The notes: a model not told the origin generated them from the sequence alone. A stretch of 64,000 nucleotides of DNA from Pacificoceanicola sp049341065 (GCF_049341065.1 NZ_JBMPIX010000019.1:1-64000); one strand, 5' to 3'; counted from the stretch's first letter, positions 42,757 through 53,234 are shown. Numbers and translations: made by a program.

Positions 42757-44901
42757 TCAAGAGGCTTTCAGCTCCAAACGGCGGCGGTGCAGGACCGGCT
42801 CGGTATAGCCCGAAGGCTGCACACGGCCCTCGAAGACCAGATCGCAGGCCGCCTTGAAAGCGATACCATCAAAGCCGGGAGCCATCGGTTTGTAAAACGG
42901 ATCACCGGCGTTCTGGCGATCCACAACCTCGGCCATGCGCTTCATGATCTGCATAACCTCGTCGCGCGACACCACGCCATGGTGCAGCCAGTTGGCGATG
43001 TGCTGGCTGGAAATCCGGCAGGTCGCGCGATCTTCCATCAGGCCCACATCATGGATATCCGGCACCTTGGAGCAGCCGACGCCCTGATCGATCCAGCGCA
43101 CGACATAGCCAAGGATACCCTGCGCGTTGTTCTCGACCTCTTGGGCGATCTGCTCTTTCGTCCACTTCTGGAAAGCCGCCAGCGGGATATCGAGGATCGT
43201 ATCCACATGGCTGCGCCGCCCGCCCTTCAGCAGGGCGGCCTGTACCGCGAAAACATCCACCTTGTGGTAATGCAGCGCGTGCAGTGTGGCGGCGGTGGGC
43301 GACGGCACCCAGGCGCAGTTCGCACCGGCCTTTGGGTGTTCGATCTTGCTTTCCAGCATGGCCGCCATCTTGTCGGGCATGGCCCACATGCCCTTGCCGA
43401 TCTGCGCGCGTCCGGACAGCCCGCACTCCAGACCAATGTCGACGTTCAGCGCCTCGTAGCCGCCGATCCAGGCCTTGCGCTTGATGAAATCCTTGCGGCT
43501 GAACGGCCCAGCCTCCATCGAGGTGTGGATCTCATCGCCAGTGCGATCAAGAAAGCCGGTGTTGATAAAGGCCACACGATGCTTGGCCGCGCGGATACAT
43601 TCCTTGAGGTTCACGCTGGTGCGGCGTTCCTCGTCCATGATGCCCAGCTTGACGGTGTATTCCGGCAGACCCACCACTTTTTCGACAAAGCCATAGGTTT
43701 CATTGGCAAAGGCCACCTCTTCGGGGCCGTGCATCTTGGGTTTGACCACATAGACCGACCCCGCGTGCGAATTGCGCAGACCGCTGTCCTTGTTCAGATC
43801 GTGCCGCGCGATCAGCACGGTCACCATGGCGTCCATCAGCCCTTCGAAAATCTCGGAGCCATCTTTCAACAGCACCGCAGGGTTGGTCATCAGATGTCCG
43901 ACGTTGCGCACCAGCATCAGCGCACGCCCCTTGACCGTCAGCTCGCCGCCATTGGGGGCCGTAAAGGTCAGATCGGGATGCAGGGCCCGCGTAACGACCT
44001 CCCCGCCCTTTTCAAAGCGGTCCTCAAGATCGCCCTTCATCAGCCCCAGCCAATTGGTATAGGCCTGCACCTTTTCCTCGGCATCGACGCAAGCGACGGA
44101 ATCCTCGCAGTCCATGATCGCCGAGATCGCGGATTCAAGCCGAACGTCAGCCAGCCCCGCCTGATCGCGCGCGCCAATCGGGTGCGTGCGGTCAAAGACC
44201 AGTTCCACATGCAGCCCGTTGTTCTGGAGCAAAACAGCATCCGGCGCCTTGGGGTGGCCCTTGTAGCCAACAAATTTCTCGGGCGCGATCAGGGGCTGAT
44301 CGTCCACCAGCAGCGCGCCCTTGTGCACGTAATAGCGGCGCGCATCTGCGTGGCTCAGTCCGATGATAGGGAAGGCCTCATCCAGAAAAACACGGGACCG
44401 CGCCACAACGCGGGCGCCGCGGCCGCGCTCGAACCCGCCTTTGGGCGGCAGCGATCCCATGGCATCGGTGCCATACAGCCCGTCATACAGGCTGCCCCAA
44501 CGGGCATTGGCCGCGTTCAGCGCATAGCGTGCATTGGTGATCGGAACCACAAGCTGCGGGCCGGGAACGCTGGCAATCTCGGGATCGACGTTCGAGGTGT
44601 CGATCTGGAAATCCTCGCCCTCGGGCAGAAGATAACCGATGTCCTCAAGGAAGGCGCGATATTCGATGTGCGAATGCGGCAGGCCCAGGTGCGCCTTGTG
44701 CCATTCGTCAATCTGCTTCTGCAAATCCTCGCGTTTGGCCAAAAGCGCCGCGTTGCGCGGGCCAAACTCATGCGCCAGTTCCGAAAACCCCGCCCAAAAG
44801 GCCGAAGGCTCAACACCGCTGCCCGGCAGAGCCTGGGTTTCAATGAAATCAGCCAATTCCTGCGCGACCTGAAGCCCGCTCCGTTCAACCCGTTGCGACA
44901 T
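42757..44901 (-). CDS. glcB: Malate synthase G
   Basis: The 714-residue malate synthase G condenses glyoxylate with acetyl-CoA. It shows RARVVARSRVFLDEAFPI, the catalytic MDCEDSVACVDAEEKVQAY, and the Mg-site EVAFANETYG and SMEAGPFSRKDFIKRKAWI segments. Isoform G length (about 720) fits. The start ATG 44901 (MSQRVERSGLQ) was chosen from family alignment. It is a glyoxylate-use enzyme, and no isocitrate lyase lies in the window. The gene is monocistronic with its own terminator. Confidence 0.96.
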   Translation of the reverse strand: MSQRVERSGLQVAQELADFIETQALPGSGVEPSAFWAGFSELAHEFGPRNAALLAKREDLQKQIDEWHKAHLGLPHSHIEYRAFLEDIGYLLPEGEDFQIDTSNVDPEIASVPGPQLVVPITNARYALNAANARWGSLYDGLYGTDAMGSLPPKGGFERGRGARVVARSRVFLDEAFPIIGLSHADARRYYVHKGALLVDDQPLIAPEKFVGYKGHPKAPDAVLLQNNGLHVELVFDRTHPIGARDQAGLADVRLESAISAIMDCEDSVACVDAEEKVQAYTNWLGLMKGDLEDRFEKGGEVVTRALHPDLTFTAPNGGELTVKGRALMLVRNVGHLMTNPAVLLKDGSEIFEGLMDAMVTVLIARHDLNKDSGLRNSHAGSVYVVKPKMHGPEEVAFANETYGFVEKVVGLPEYTVKLGIMDEERRTSVNLKECIRAAKHRVAFINTGFLDRTGDEIHTSMEAGPFSRKDFIKRKAWIGGYEALNVDIGLECGLSGRAQIGKGMWAMPDKMAAMLESKIEHPKAGANCAWVPSPTAATLHALHYHKVDVFAVQAALLKGGRRSHVDTILDIPLAAFQKWTKEQIAQEVENNAQGILGYVVRWIDQGVGCSKVPDIHDVGLMEDRATCRISSQHIANWLHHGVVSRDEVMQIMKRMAEVVDRQNAGDPFYKPMAPGFDGIAFKAACDLVFEGRVQPSGYTEPVLHRRRLELKAS

Positions 44902-45082
44902 GCCTGTCTCTCCCTGTCCGGTCTTGTTGCAGCCAAGATCCCAAATAAGCCCCAAGTTTCCGATAGGCAACAGGTCTGGTCACATGATTTTACCAATTCA
45001 AGCATTCGCGGTGGCGAACCGCCAAAGCCGCGCGACACCAATCAGCGAAAGCGTTTCCACCGGCCCCCGATCAACAGGCCCT

Positions 45083-46897
45083 TCAAGCCGCTTCTTCTTC
45101 CTCGGCCTGCTGACGGGCCCAAAGCGCCGCATAGCGGCCACGGCGCGCCAGAAGATCGTCGTGCGTGCCTTCTTCGACAACTTCGCCCTCTTGCAACACC
45201 ACGATCCGATCTGCATCCGCAATGGTCGACAGGCGGTGGGCGATGGTGATCACCGTGCGGCCTTCGCCCGCGCGTTTCAACGCGTCCTGGATCGAGGCTT
45301 CGGTCTCGGTGTCGAGCGCGCTTGTCGCCTCGTCCAGCAGCAGGATCGGCGGGTTCTTCAACAAGGTGCGCGCAATGCCCACCCGCTGCTTTTCACCGCC
45401 CGACAGCTTGAGCCCACGTTCACCCACGGCTGTGTCATAGCCTTCGGGGAGTGATGTGATGAAGTCATGGATCTGCGCCGCCTTGGCCGCCTCGATGATT
45501 TCATCCTGGGTAGCGCCGTCGCGACCGTAGGCAATGTTGTAACGGATGCTGTCGTTGAACAGCACCGTGTCCTGCGGCACCACGCCGATGGCCGAATGCA
45601 GGCTGACCTGAGTCACATCGCGCAGATCCTGCCCGTCGATCCTGATCGCACCGCCGCCGACATCGTAAAACCGAAACAGCAGCCGCCCGATGGTGGATTT
45701 GCCCGATCCGGAGGGGCCAACCAGCGCCACGTTCTGTCCGGCGCCCACCTTGACCGACACGCCCTTGAGGATCGGGCGCGTGGGATCGTAGCCGAACTTG
45801 ACGCTGTCCAGTTCCACAACGCCGCCTTGCACGTCCAGTTCGGGCGCGCCGGGTTTGTCCGAAACCTCCTGCGGCTGTTCCAGCAGGTCAAACATCTCGC
45901 CCATGTCCACAAGGCTTTGGCGAATTTCGCGGTAGACCGTGCCAAGGAAGTTCAGCGGCATGGTGATCTGGATCATATAGGCGTTGACCATGACGAAATC
46001 GCCCACGGTCAGGCTGCCGCCCTGCACCCCCAGCGCCGCCATCGTCATGACGGCCACAAGCCCCGAGGTGATCAGAAAGCTTTGGCCAAAGTTCAGGAAA
46101 GCCAGCGATGTGGCGGTTTTGACTGCCGCGCCTTCATAGGCCTTCATCGCAACGTCATAGCGCGCGGCTTCGCGGGCCTCGGCGCCGAAATACTTGACGG
46201 TTTCAAAGTTGAGCAGGCTGTCGATGGCCTTCTGATTGGCATCGGTGTCCTGCTTGTTCATCTCGCGGCGCAGCTTTACCCGCCATTCGGTAACCTTGAA
46301 GGTAAACCAGACATAAAGCGCGATCACCCCGGTAACGACGATCAGATACCAGACGTCAAACAGGTAGAAAAGAACGCCTGCGACCAGCGTCAGCTCCAAC
46401 ACCAAAGGGCCAACGCTGAACAGCATGAAGCGCAGAAGAAAGTCCACGCCCTTCACACCGCGCTCGATGATCCGGCTCAGACCGCCGGTCTTGCGGGTGA
46501 TGTGATAGCGCAGGGACAGGCGGTGAATATGGGTGAAGGTCTCAAGCGCAAGGGTGCGCAAGGCGCGCTGCCCGACCTTGGCAAAGATGCCATCGCGGAG
46601 CTGCTGGAACCCTACGGTCATCAGCCGCGCCATGCCATAGGCCACGGTCAGGCCAACAGCGCCCAGCATCAGGTCAGGCACCTCGCCGGACAGGCTGTCG
46701 ACGGCGCGTTTGTACAGGATCGGCGTGCCCACGGCGATCAGTTTGGCCAGCACCAGAAGCGCCAGCGCCATGACCACGCGCTGCTTGACCCAAGGCTTGT
46801 CGTCCGGCCACAGATAGGGCCCGACCTTGCGGACGGTCCGCCAGCCCGAGCGGCGTTCTTCGGCTGCGATTTCTGCGGCACTTTGCACAGGTGGCAT
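45083..46897 (-). CDS. Atm1-type ABC exporter (fused permease and ATPase)
   Basis: A 604-residue half transporter of the Atm1/HMT1 family. An N-terminal permease of six helices (about 35-330) is followed by the ATPase, with Walker A GPSGSGKST, Walker B ILLLDEATSALD and signature LSGGEKQRV. Family members export glutathione-linked sulfur or metal species. The TM region has the LRYHITRKTGGLSRIIERG segment typical of Atm1. It ends in a run of Glu. Transcribed alone. Confidence 0.94.
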   Translation of the reverse strand: MPPVQSAAEIAAEERRSGWRTVRKVGPYLWPDDKPWVKQRVVMALALLVLAKLIAVGTPILYKRAVDSLSGEVPDLMLGAVGLTVAYGMARLMTVGFQQLRDGIFAKVGQRALRTLALETFTHIHRLSLRYHITRKTGGLSRIIERGVKGVDFLLRFMLFSVGPLVLELTLVAGVLFYLFDVWYLIVVTGVIALYVWFTFKVTEWRVKLRREMNKQDTDANQKAIDSLLNFETVKYFGAEAREAARYDVAMKAYEGAAVKTATSLAFLNFGQSFLITSGLVAVMTMAALGVQGGSLTVGDFVMVNAYMIQITMPLNFLGTVYREIRQSLVDMGEMFDLLEQPQEVSDKPGAPELDVQGGVVELDSVKFGYDPTRPILKGVSVKVGAGQNVALVGPSGSGKSTIGRLLFRFYDVGGGAIRIDGQDLRDVTQVSLHSAIGVVPQDTVLFNDSIRYNIAYGRDGATQDEIIEAAKAAQIHDFITSLPEGYDTAVGERGLKLSGGEKQRVGIARTLLKNPPILLLDEATSALDTETEASIQDALKRAGEGRTVITIAHRLSTIADADRIVVLQEGEVVEEGTHDDLLARRGRYAALWARQQAEEEEAA

Positions 46898-47007
46898 CTG
46901 TCTTCCTCACATCACGTCCCCGCGATGTAAGGCGCTGCGCCGCGGAATACCAGAGCCAAGGCCCAAGGACCGACCGCACCGCCTTGGTTTTGCGGGATAA
47001 GGCGCGC

Positions 47008-49044
47008 TTACTGAACGGACATAATGCCGACGTCACCGCCTGCGGACATCGCGACTTCAAGGCCATTCAGGCCGGTCTGGCGAACCAGCGCGATCAGCCG
47101 GTCGCGGGCTTTGGCGACCTCGTCCTCGGTCGGCGCGGTTTCGGCCAGCCGGTCGTCCGGCGTGACCGAGCCGACGAAGACGCGACCGCCGCTGGACGTG
47201 ACAAACCCGGTGCGCCAGAGCCGTGCGATCAGCGGTGCGGCCCCCGAAGTGTCGAACTGCACCCCCAGATCATCGGGCATACCGGACCAGAACAGCGGAA
47301 GGATCAGGTTGGCCGGAGTCGCTTTTTTCCGGATCGCCTCACTGGCCAGATCCGCAAGCCTTCCAAGCGTTGTCGGGGCCGCCGTGACCGTGCCCCCTGC
47401 CTGCGTCATCAGCGCGGCCACCGCGTCCTGATCTGCTGCCACCACGATCAGGTTGATTGGGCTGGCCCGGTCGCCGATCAGCGTTTCGGCATAGGGCTGG
47501 TATTTGGGCATGGACAGGATGCCTTCGGGCGCCGCGATCAACTGATCGGCCTGAAGTGAGGAGCGGACAGCCAGCGCCTTGTCATAGCCCGTGATCTGCC
47601 AGATGGCGAAGGCGACCAGCGCGCCAATGCCGGCAACCCCGGCCACCCCACGCGAAAGTGCAACGGTATCGGTGCCAAACCCCATGCGCTGGTGAAGGCG
47701 CCACTCGGCCACGGTGACACCGACCAACAGCCACAGACCGCCGATCAGCCAACCGTTCAACACGTCACTCAGGTAGTGTTCGATCAGGATCACCCGGCTG
47801 GACCCGATGGCCAGTGCAAGGATGCTGGCCGACATGAACCCGGTGACCTGCCCCAGCCGCCCCAACCGCCAGAGCACATAGGCCAGCGTCCCGTAGAAGG
47901 CGATGGAGATTGCCGCGTGGCCTGACGGAAAGCTGCCCGAGGTTTCGACGAAATAAGCCAGCTCCGGGCGCGGGCGCGCGAAGATGGCTTTCAGCAGCGC
48001 GACCGAAAGCACATTGCCCAGAACCGCAACCATGAGGCCCGTCATCAGCGCCCAGCGACGCGCCAGCAGCAGCCAGATCACAGTCGCCCCCAGCAGGGCC
48101 ACGATCACCCGGCTGTCGCCCAAGGCCGTCACATGCGCCGCGATCCGCAAAATGACCGGCGACCAGAACAGATGGGCCAGTTGGGCGACGTTCTGATCAA
48201 TCCCAAAGACCGGCGCCGAAAGGGCAAAGTCCAAGGTCACGTCCGCCCAAACGCCCAGCACATAGACAAAGACAAGCGCAAGGCAGGTCAGTGGCAGACC
48301 AAGGAAGCTGTCCGCGTCAAAGCGGTGTGCAAGCCATTGCCGAACCTGAGGATGGGCGGACAGCCAGCGCGCAAGAACCGGCCATTCGGCGATGGCCGTC
48401 AATGCGGCGCGCGCCAGCGAATACGCTGTCGGCAACAGCCGGAAAAGCCGGAACAACAGCCACCAGACCAAGATCAGGACGATGGCCAGAACGCCCAGCA
48501 GCAAGGCAAGGCGGGTCGCACGGGCACCGATATGGCCCAAGGCGCCGCCCAGCAGGTAGCCGATCGACACATGGGCAAAGGCAAAGGGGATCGCCCCGAC
48601 AATGTTCCAGATCACGAAGGTCCGACGCTCGATCCCGGCCAGAGCCGCGACCAGGGGCACAAGCCCCGCGACCGGCCCGGAAAACCGCCCCAGCGCAAGG
48701 GCAATCCCGCCGCGCCGGGCAAACAGCGATTGCGCCCGCGCGTAGGCCCGCGATTGCATGAACCGAGAGCCGGGACTGAGCGTGGATTTCGCCAGCCGCC
48801 CGGTCCAGTAACTGGCTTCGCTGCCAAGGATGGACCCGATGGCCACGAACCAGACAAGATCGAAATAGTCGAGCACGCCGCGCTGTACCAGAATCCCGCC
48901 CGCATCAACGATCAGAGTCCCGGGGATCACAACGCCGGTCAGAAAGAACGCCTCGAGCATCGAGGCAGCGGCAATGATCCAATAGCCCAGAATGCCAAGC
49001 GACTGGATAGACGGCAGGATCTGGTCGAGCGTTATTCCCGGCAC
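47008..49044 (-). CDS. DedA - PAP2 phosphatase - LssY fusion membrane protein
   Basis: A 678-residue protein combining three domains. A DedA/SNARE-associated membrane block (about 20-175, with EAFFLTGVVIPGTLIVDAGG and ALGRFSGPVAGLVPL) is followed by a PAP2 lipid phosphatase (about 260-460: KAIFARPRPELAY, FPSGHAAISIAF, SSRVILIEHYLSDVLNG). The C-terminal part (about 500-678) is an LssY-type domain. It probably acts on undecaprenyl or phospholipid phosphates. The start is GTG 49044, one base after the mprF stop, so it is coupled to mprF. Confidence 0.93.
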   Translation of the reverse strand: MPGITLDQILPSIQSLGILGYWIIAAASMLEAFFLTGVVIPGTLIVDAGGILVQRGVLDYFDLVWFVAIGSILGSEASYWTGRLAKSTLSPGSRFMQSRAYARAQSLFARRGGIALALGRFSGPVAGLVPLVAALAGIERRTFVIWNIVGAIPFAFAHVSIGYLLGGALGHIGARATRLALLLGVLAIVLILVWWLLFRLFRLLPTAYSLARAALTAIAEWPVLARWLSAHPQVRQWLAHRFDADSFLGLPLTCLALVFVYVLGVWADVTLDFALSAPVFGIDQNVAQLAHLFWSPVILRIAAHVTALGDSRVIVALLGATVIWLLLARRWALMTGLMVAVLGNVLSVALLKAIFARPRPELAYFVETSGSFPSGHAAISIAFYGTLAYVLWRLGRLGQVTGFMSASILALAIGSSRVILIEHYLSDVLNGWLIGGLWLLVGVTVAEWRLHQRMGFGTDTVALSRGVAGVAGIGALVAFAIWQITGYDKALAVRSSLQADQLIAAPEGILSMPKYQPYAETLIGDRASPINLIVVAADQDAVAALMTQAGGTVTAAPTTLGRLADLASEAIRKKATPANLILPLFWSGMPDDLGVQFDTSGAAPLIARLWRTGFVTSSGGRVFVGSVTPDDRLAETAPTEDEVAKARDRLIALVRQTGLNGLEVAMSAGGDVGIMSVQ

Positions 49045-49045
49045 A

Positions 49046-51634
49046 TCACTTCCCGATCAACCCGCGCGGCCCGCCCGCGATCAGCAACGCCACATCCGCC
49101 ATCGCGCGTGTCGGCGACAGCCCGGGCGGCACCGCGATATAGCGCGGCCGCCATTCTGGGCGGAACTTTTGCTTGAAGGCCCGCAGCCCTTCAAAGTTGT
49201 AGAAAGCACCGCCGTGGCGATAGATGAAGCGGCCAAAGCGGTTCCAAAGCCGTTCGACCGAGCGCGTCGACAAACCCGACAATGGAGCCACGCCCAGACT
49301 GAACTCTGCCGCGCCCATGTCGCGGAAGTGTTCGAGCAGGGAAAGGAACAAGAACTCCATCATCCCCGAGGCCTCCTCGGGCAGATAGCGCATCAGGTCG
49401 ATCGAGATCTGGCGGCCATCGCCGGGCGCCATGATGTTGGCAAAGGCCAGAATCCGCCCCTCGCGCCGCACCAGCGCTATGGGAAAGCGGTTCAGATAGT
49501 CCGGATCGAACCGGCCAACGGAAAAGCCCTTTTCGCGCCCCGATTTGCCGCCTAGCCAACTGTCGGATATGACCCGCAACTCTTCGATCAGCGCAGGCGA
49601 ATGCGGCGGCATCGTGATCTCCATCGACAGCCCTTCGCGCAGACGTTTGTTGTAGGCCGCGCGCATGGACTTGAAGCTGCTGCCGCTCAGGCTGAAGTCT
49701 GGTAACAGGACGATAGCCTCTTCGCCGACCTTGTGCAGGCCCAGACCCATCTCGACGAAAATCGGCAGGTTTTCCGGGCCGACTTCGTAGAAAAGGGGCT
49801 GGCCGTTGGCGCGGCGGGCCAGATCAATGAAGGCCCAGCACAGGGCCGGAAATTCCGCCGGATTGCCGATCGGATCGCCAAAGGCCACCCAGCGCCGCCC
49901 CTGCACGCCGTACATCAGGAACGAACTGCCGGTGTCGGAAAACAGGAACTGCTTGTCCCCTGACAACGCAAGACAGCCTTGCGGTTGCCCTGCCCTGTCC
50001 AAGATCGCGCTGACGGCGCTCAGAACCCCCGCGTCCTGTGCCGACACCGGTTTGCGACGCACCGGGCGCAGGGCGGTGAATACGCCAAAGGTCAGCAACA
50101 GCGCCGAGGCCAAAAGCCCCGCCCGCAGCGCGCGCGGCGTGTCTGCCCCATGCGCGATCTCGGTCCAAAGATCGTTGGAATAGGGTGTCGTGCGATGCAG
50201 GAAAAAGAAGAACCCGGCCGCGGCCACCACGACGCCAAAGACCAGCAGGAACCACGCCGCGCTGAATACGCCTTCGGTCAGCTTGGCCTGTCGGGGGAAG
50301 CCGCCCGCGAAAGGCAGCAGCAGCAGCGCCCCAGAGATCAGCAGCGCCGCAGTCTCAAAGTCCAGATCGTTCAACAGGGCGGCAAAGGCCCCAAGGGTCA
50401 GCGCAAGCAGCGTCAGCAGGAAGGCCGCCCTGATCCTGCGCGCAAGCCCATGCGACAGCACCAGCAGGACCACGCCGGTCATTGCCGACAGCAGCGTTCC
50501 GCCCTCAAGCAACAGCGCCGCGACGAACTCACCTTCGACAAGCGCGCTGTCGCGGGCCGAGGGGATCACCGAAACCACCAGCAGATAAGCCCCGAACCCA
50601 AAGGTCACGAGCGCCGCCAGCGATGGCGCGATGCCGTGCACCGCTTCGATGGCCGGGCGCGAACTGTCCGGGATGCGGCCCGCAAGGCGACTGATCATGC
50701 CCCCGGCCAGACGGGCCTCGTTCAACGAGACCAGCACAAAGCCCAAGGCAAAGGGCACCAGATAATAGATGATGCGGAACAGAACCAGTGCCGCCGCGGC
50801 ATCGCTGACCGCTGCGCTGGCGGGCAATGTTCCGATCACCACCGTTTCAAACACGCCGATCCCGCCGGGGACGTGGCTGAGAACGCCGACCATGGTCGCG
50901 ATGGCATAGATCGCAACGAACGAGCTGAAATCCGGCGTTCCGGCCGGCATCAGAACCCACAGCGTAAAGGCTGCAGCAATGACATCGAAAACGGTGATCA
51001 CCAGTTGAGCCGCGAGGCTTTTCGGGGACGGCAGGCGCAGGTCAAAGCGCCAGATCTGCAACCGGCGCTGCCCGACGGATATGTAAAGGATCAGCGCGAC
51101 AGAGACCAACAGGACGGCCAACGCCCCAAAGCGCACGACATCGGGCGGCAGGCTGAGGACCGGCGCGATCACTGTGGGATGAATGCCGAGCGCGGCAAGG
51201 CCGATCAAGGTCAGGCCGGTGCCCAAAGCGGCGGCGATATAGCCCGAAACCGTAGCGACATCAAATGCGTCGAGACCAAAGGCCGAATAGATCCGATAGC
51301 GCACGGCGGCCCCGGAAACGATGCTGACCCCGATGGTATTGCCAAGCGCATATCCAAGAAACCCGCCGAACCAGACGACACGGGCAGGCAGGGATTTCCC
51401 AATAAAGCGCAAGGCAAGCGCGTCATATCCAATCAGCGCGACATAGGCGACCGCCGTTGCCGAGAAGGCCAGCGCCAAAGCGTTGAACGGCGTCGCCTTG
51501 ATCTGCACCATGACCAGCGCCGGATCGACCGAATGCATCAGGTGGCTCAGCGCATAAAGGCCAAGTCCGAACAGAGCGACCCCCATTAAAATCGGCAGGG
51601 ATCGGCGAAGCGCGCTCAGGTTCGGCGTGGTCAT
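49046..51634 (-). CDS. mprF: Phosphatidylglycerol lysyltransferase-like protein MprF
   Basis: An 862-residue protein with an N-terminal flippase-like membrane part (about 14 segments) and a C-terminal DUF2156 GNAT-like aminoacyltransferase domain (about 540-850), including QGCLALSGDKQFLFS, RWVAFGDPIGN and MRYLPEEASGMMEFLF. MprF-type enzymes aminoacylate phosphatidylglycerol and flip the product outward, giving resistance to cationic peptides; the amino acid is not predictable here. The ATG at 51634 is preferred to a frame that starts 37 codons earlier. It is cotranscribed with the DedA-PAP2 gene. Confidence 0.93.
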   Translation of the reverse strand: MTTPNLSALRRSLPILMGVALFGLGLYALSHLMHSVDPALVMVQIKATPFNALALAFSATAVAYVALIGYDALALRFIGKSLPARVVWFGGFLGYALGNTIGVSIVSGAAVRYRIYSAFGLDAFDVATVSGYIAAALGTGLTLIGLAALGIHPTVIAPVLSLPPDVVRFGALAVLLVSVALILYISVGQRRLQIWRFDLRLPSPKSLAAQLVITVFDVIAAAFTLWVLMPAGTPDFSSFVAIYAIATMVGVLSHVPGGIGVFETVVIGTLPASAAVSDAAAALVLFRIIYYLVPFALGFVLVSLNEARLAGGMISRLAGRIPDSSRPAIEAVHGIAPSLAALVTFGFGAYLLVVSVIPSARDSALVEGEFVAALLLEGGTLLSAMTGVVLLVLSHGLARRIRAAFLLTLLALTLGAFAALLNDLDFETAALLISGALLLLPFAGGFPRQAKLTEGVFSAAWFLLVFGVVVAAAGFFFFLHRTTPYSNDLWTEIAHGADTPRALRAGLLASALLLTFGVFTALRPVRRKPVSAQDAGVLSAVSAILDRAGQPQGCLALSGDKQFLFSDTGSSFLMYGVQGRRWVAFGDPIGNPAEFPALCWAFIDLARRANGQPLFYEVGPENLPIFVEMGLGLHKVGEEAIVLLPDFSLSGSSFKSMRAAYNKRLREGLSMEITMPPHSPALIEELRVISDSWLGGKSGREKGFSVGRFDPDYLNRFPIALVRREGRILAFANIMAPGDGRQISIDLMRYLPEEASGMMEFLFLSLLEHFRDMGAAEFSLGVAPLSGLSTRSVERLWNRFGRFIYRHGGAFYNFEGLRAFKQKFRPEWRPRYIAVPPGLSPTRAMADVALLIAGGPRGLIGK

Positions 51635-51783
51635 GGTTTGCCTTGGCCCTTGTCGATGATGCGGGTTCGCTATGCTGGTAGGCCATAGACCGGGCCACTG
51701 TAAACATCGGCGGATGCAAGAAGGCCGTTTGTTACCGATTTTCAAGCTTTTGGAAACGCCCCGCCCAGCCAGTCGGACGCGGC

Positions 51784-53073
51784 TCAGCCATCGAAAAACG
51801 GCATGGAGAGGCCAAAGAAATCAGCCAGCAGAATGAAGTTCAGGCTCAACACCGCAATCGCCCCGAGCAACGCAAGCACACGCAACACGGGGCCAACCCG
51901 AAACGCCCCCATGATGTCGCGCCGGGCCGAGAATATGATCAGCGCCACCATCGGCACCGGCAGCGCGATGGACAGGATGACCTGACTCATGACAAGGGCC
52001 TGCGTGGCGTTCACGCCCATCGCCACCACCGCAAAGGCGGGCACCATGGTCACCAACCGGCGCAGCCAGATCGGCACCTGAATGTGCAGGAATCCCTGCA
52101 TGATCATCTGGCCCGCCATTGTCCCCACCACCGAACTGGACACCCCCGAAGCGATCAGAGATGTCAGGAACATGCCCGCCGCCGCCGCGCCCAACAAGGG
52201 CGTCAGAGTGTGGTAGGCGGTCTCGATTTCGGCAACCTCGGAGTGACCCTGATGAAAGGCACTGGCCGCCATCATCACCATCGCCATGTTGACCATCCCG
52301 GCCACGGCCAATGCCAGAACGACTTCGACGTTCGAAAAGTTCAGCACCTTGCGCCGATCATCGTCGTTGCGCACGTCCGCCCGCGACTGGGTCAGCCCGG
52401 AATGCAGATAGATGGCATGCGGCATGACGGTTGCGCCGATGATCCCGACCGCAATGGTCAGCGCCGCGCTGTCGGGCAGAACCGGTTGCATCATGCCCAG
52501 CCCGGTCGCAGCCCAGTCGACCGGCGCGATCACCAGTTCGGCCAGATAACACAGTCCGATCACCCCAACCATGGCGCCGATGATCAGCTCCATCGGGCGA
52601 AAGCCCTGCCGTTCGAACATCAAAATGGCATAGGTCACGATCGCCGTGACAGTCATGCCCACGATCAGCGGCAGGCCGAACAACAGCGACAAGCCGATCG
52701 CGCCGCCCAGAAACTCTGCCAGATCGGTGGCCATCGCGGCCACTTCACTGACGCCCCACATAATCCAGACGATGGGCTTGGGGAAATGATCGCGCGACAG
52801 CTCGGCAAGGTTCTTGCCGGTCACGATCCCCAGACGCGCCGAAAGCGACTGGAACAGCATGGCAATGAGGTTGGCCAGCAGAACCACCCAAAGCAGGGTA
52901 TAGCCATATCCCGCCCCCGCCTGAATGTTGGTCGCATAATTGCCCGGGTCCATATAGGCGACCGAAGCAATGATCGCCGGACCGGCAAACAGAAACCGGC
53001 TGCGCCAATCGCGGCGCTCGCCGCTGAGCACATCGGAAATGCCTTTGCGTGTCTTTTTGGTCAGGCTCTGCAT
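51784..53073 (-). CDS. mntH: Nramp family manganese transporter
   Basis: A 429-residue transporter with eleven or so membrane segments. The metal-site motifs are YMDPGN in the first helix and MPHAIYLHSGL in the sixth. Nramp proteins import Mn2+ with protons. ATG 53073 is preferred over a TTG in frame 14 codons upstream, which would fall inside the operator. It is divergent from mntR, and a matching palindrome lies in front of each gene, so control by MntR is likely. Confidence 0.96.
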   Translation of the reverse strand: MQSLTKKTRKGISDVLSGERRDWRSRFLFAGPAIIASVAYMDPGNYATNIQAGAGYGYTLLWVVLLANLIAMLFQSLSARLGIVTGKNLAELSRDHFPKPIVWIMWGVSEVAAMATDLAEFLGGAIGLSLLFGLPLIVGMTVTAIVTYAILMFERQGFRPMELIIGAMVGVIGLCYLAELVIAPVDWAATGLGMMQPVLPDSAALTIAVGIIGATVMPHAIYLHSGLTQSRADVRNDDDRRKVLNFSNVEVVLALAVAGMVNMAMVMMAASAFHQGHSEVAEIETAYHTLTPLLGAAAAGMFLTSLIASGVSSSVVGTMAGQMIMQGFLHIQVPIWLRRLVTMVPAFAVVAMGVNATQALVMSQVILSIALPVPMVALIIFSARRDIMGAFRVGPVLRVLALLGAIAVLSLNFILLADFFGLSMPFFDG

Positions 53074-53106
53074 GGTTGGATACCGGAAAAGGCTGCGTCT
53101 TGCAGA

Positions 53107-53122
53107 TATAGCCAAAGCTATC
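53107..53122. promoter_or_regulatory. MntR-type box in front of mntH
   Basis: TATAGCCAAAGCTATC: inverted arms ATAGC and GCTAT around CAAA. It lies 34 bases before the mntH start and closely matches, in reverse orientation, the box in front of mntR. Confidence 0.75.
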
Positions 53123-53183
53123 TTTTCTACAAGGCTAAATTCAAGATTGCCTGGCCTTGGTCCTGGAATATACTGGTGTGACT

Positions 53184-53200
53184 GATAAGCCTTGGCTATA
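53184..53200. promoter_or_regulatory. MntR-type box in front of mntR
   Basis: The reverse complement reads TATAGCCAAGGCTTATC, the same palindrome as the mntH box with one substitution and one extra base. It lies 35 bases before mntR. Confidence 0.7.
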
Positions 53201-53234
53201 CATTACCCCTACCGCCTTGTCCCGGAAAGCTCCC

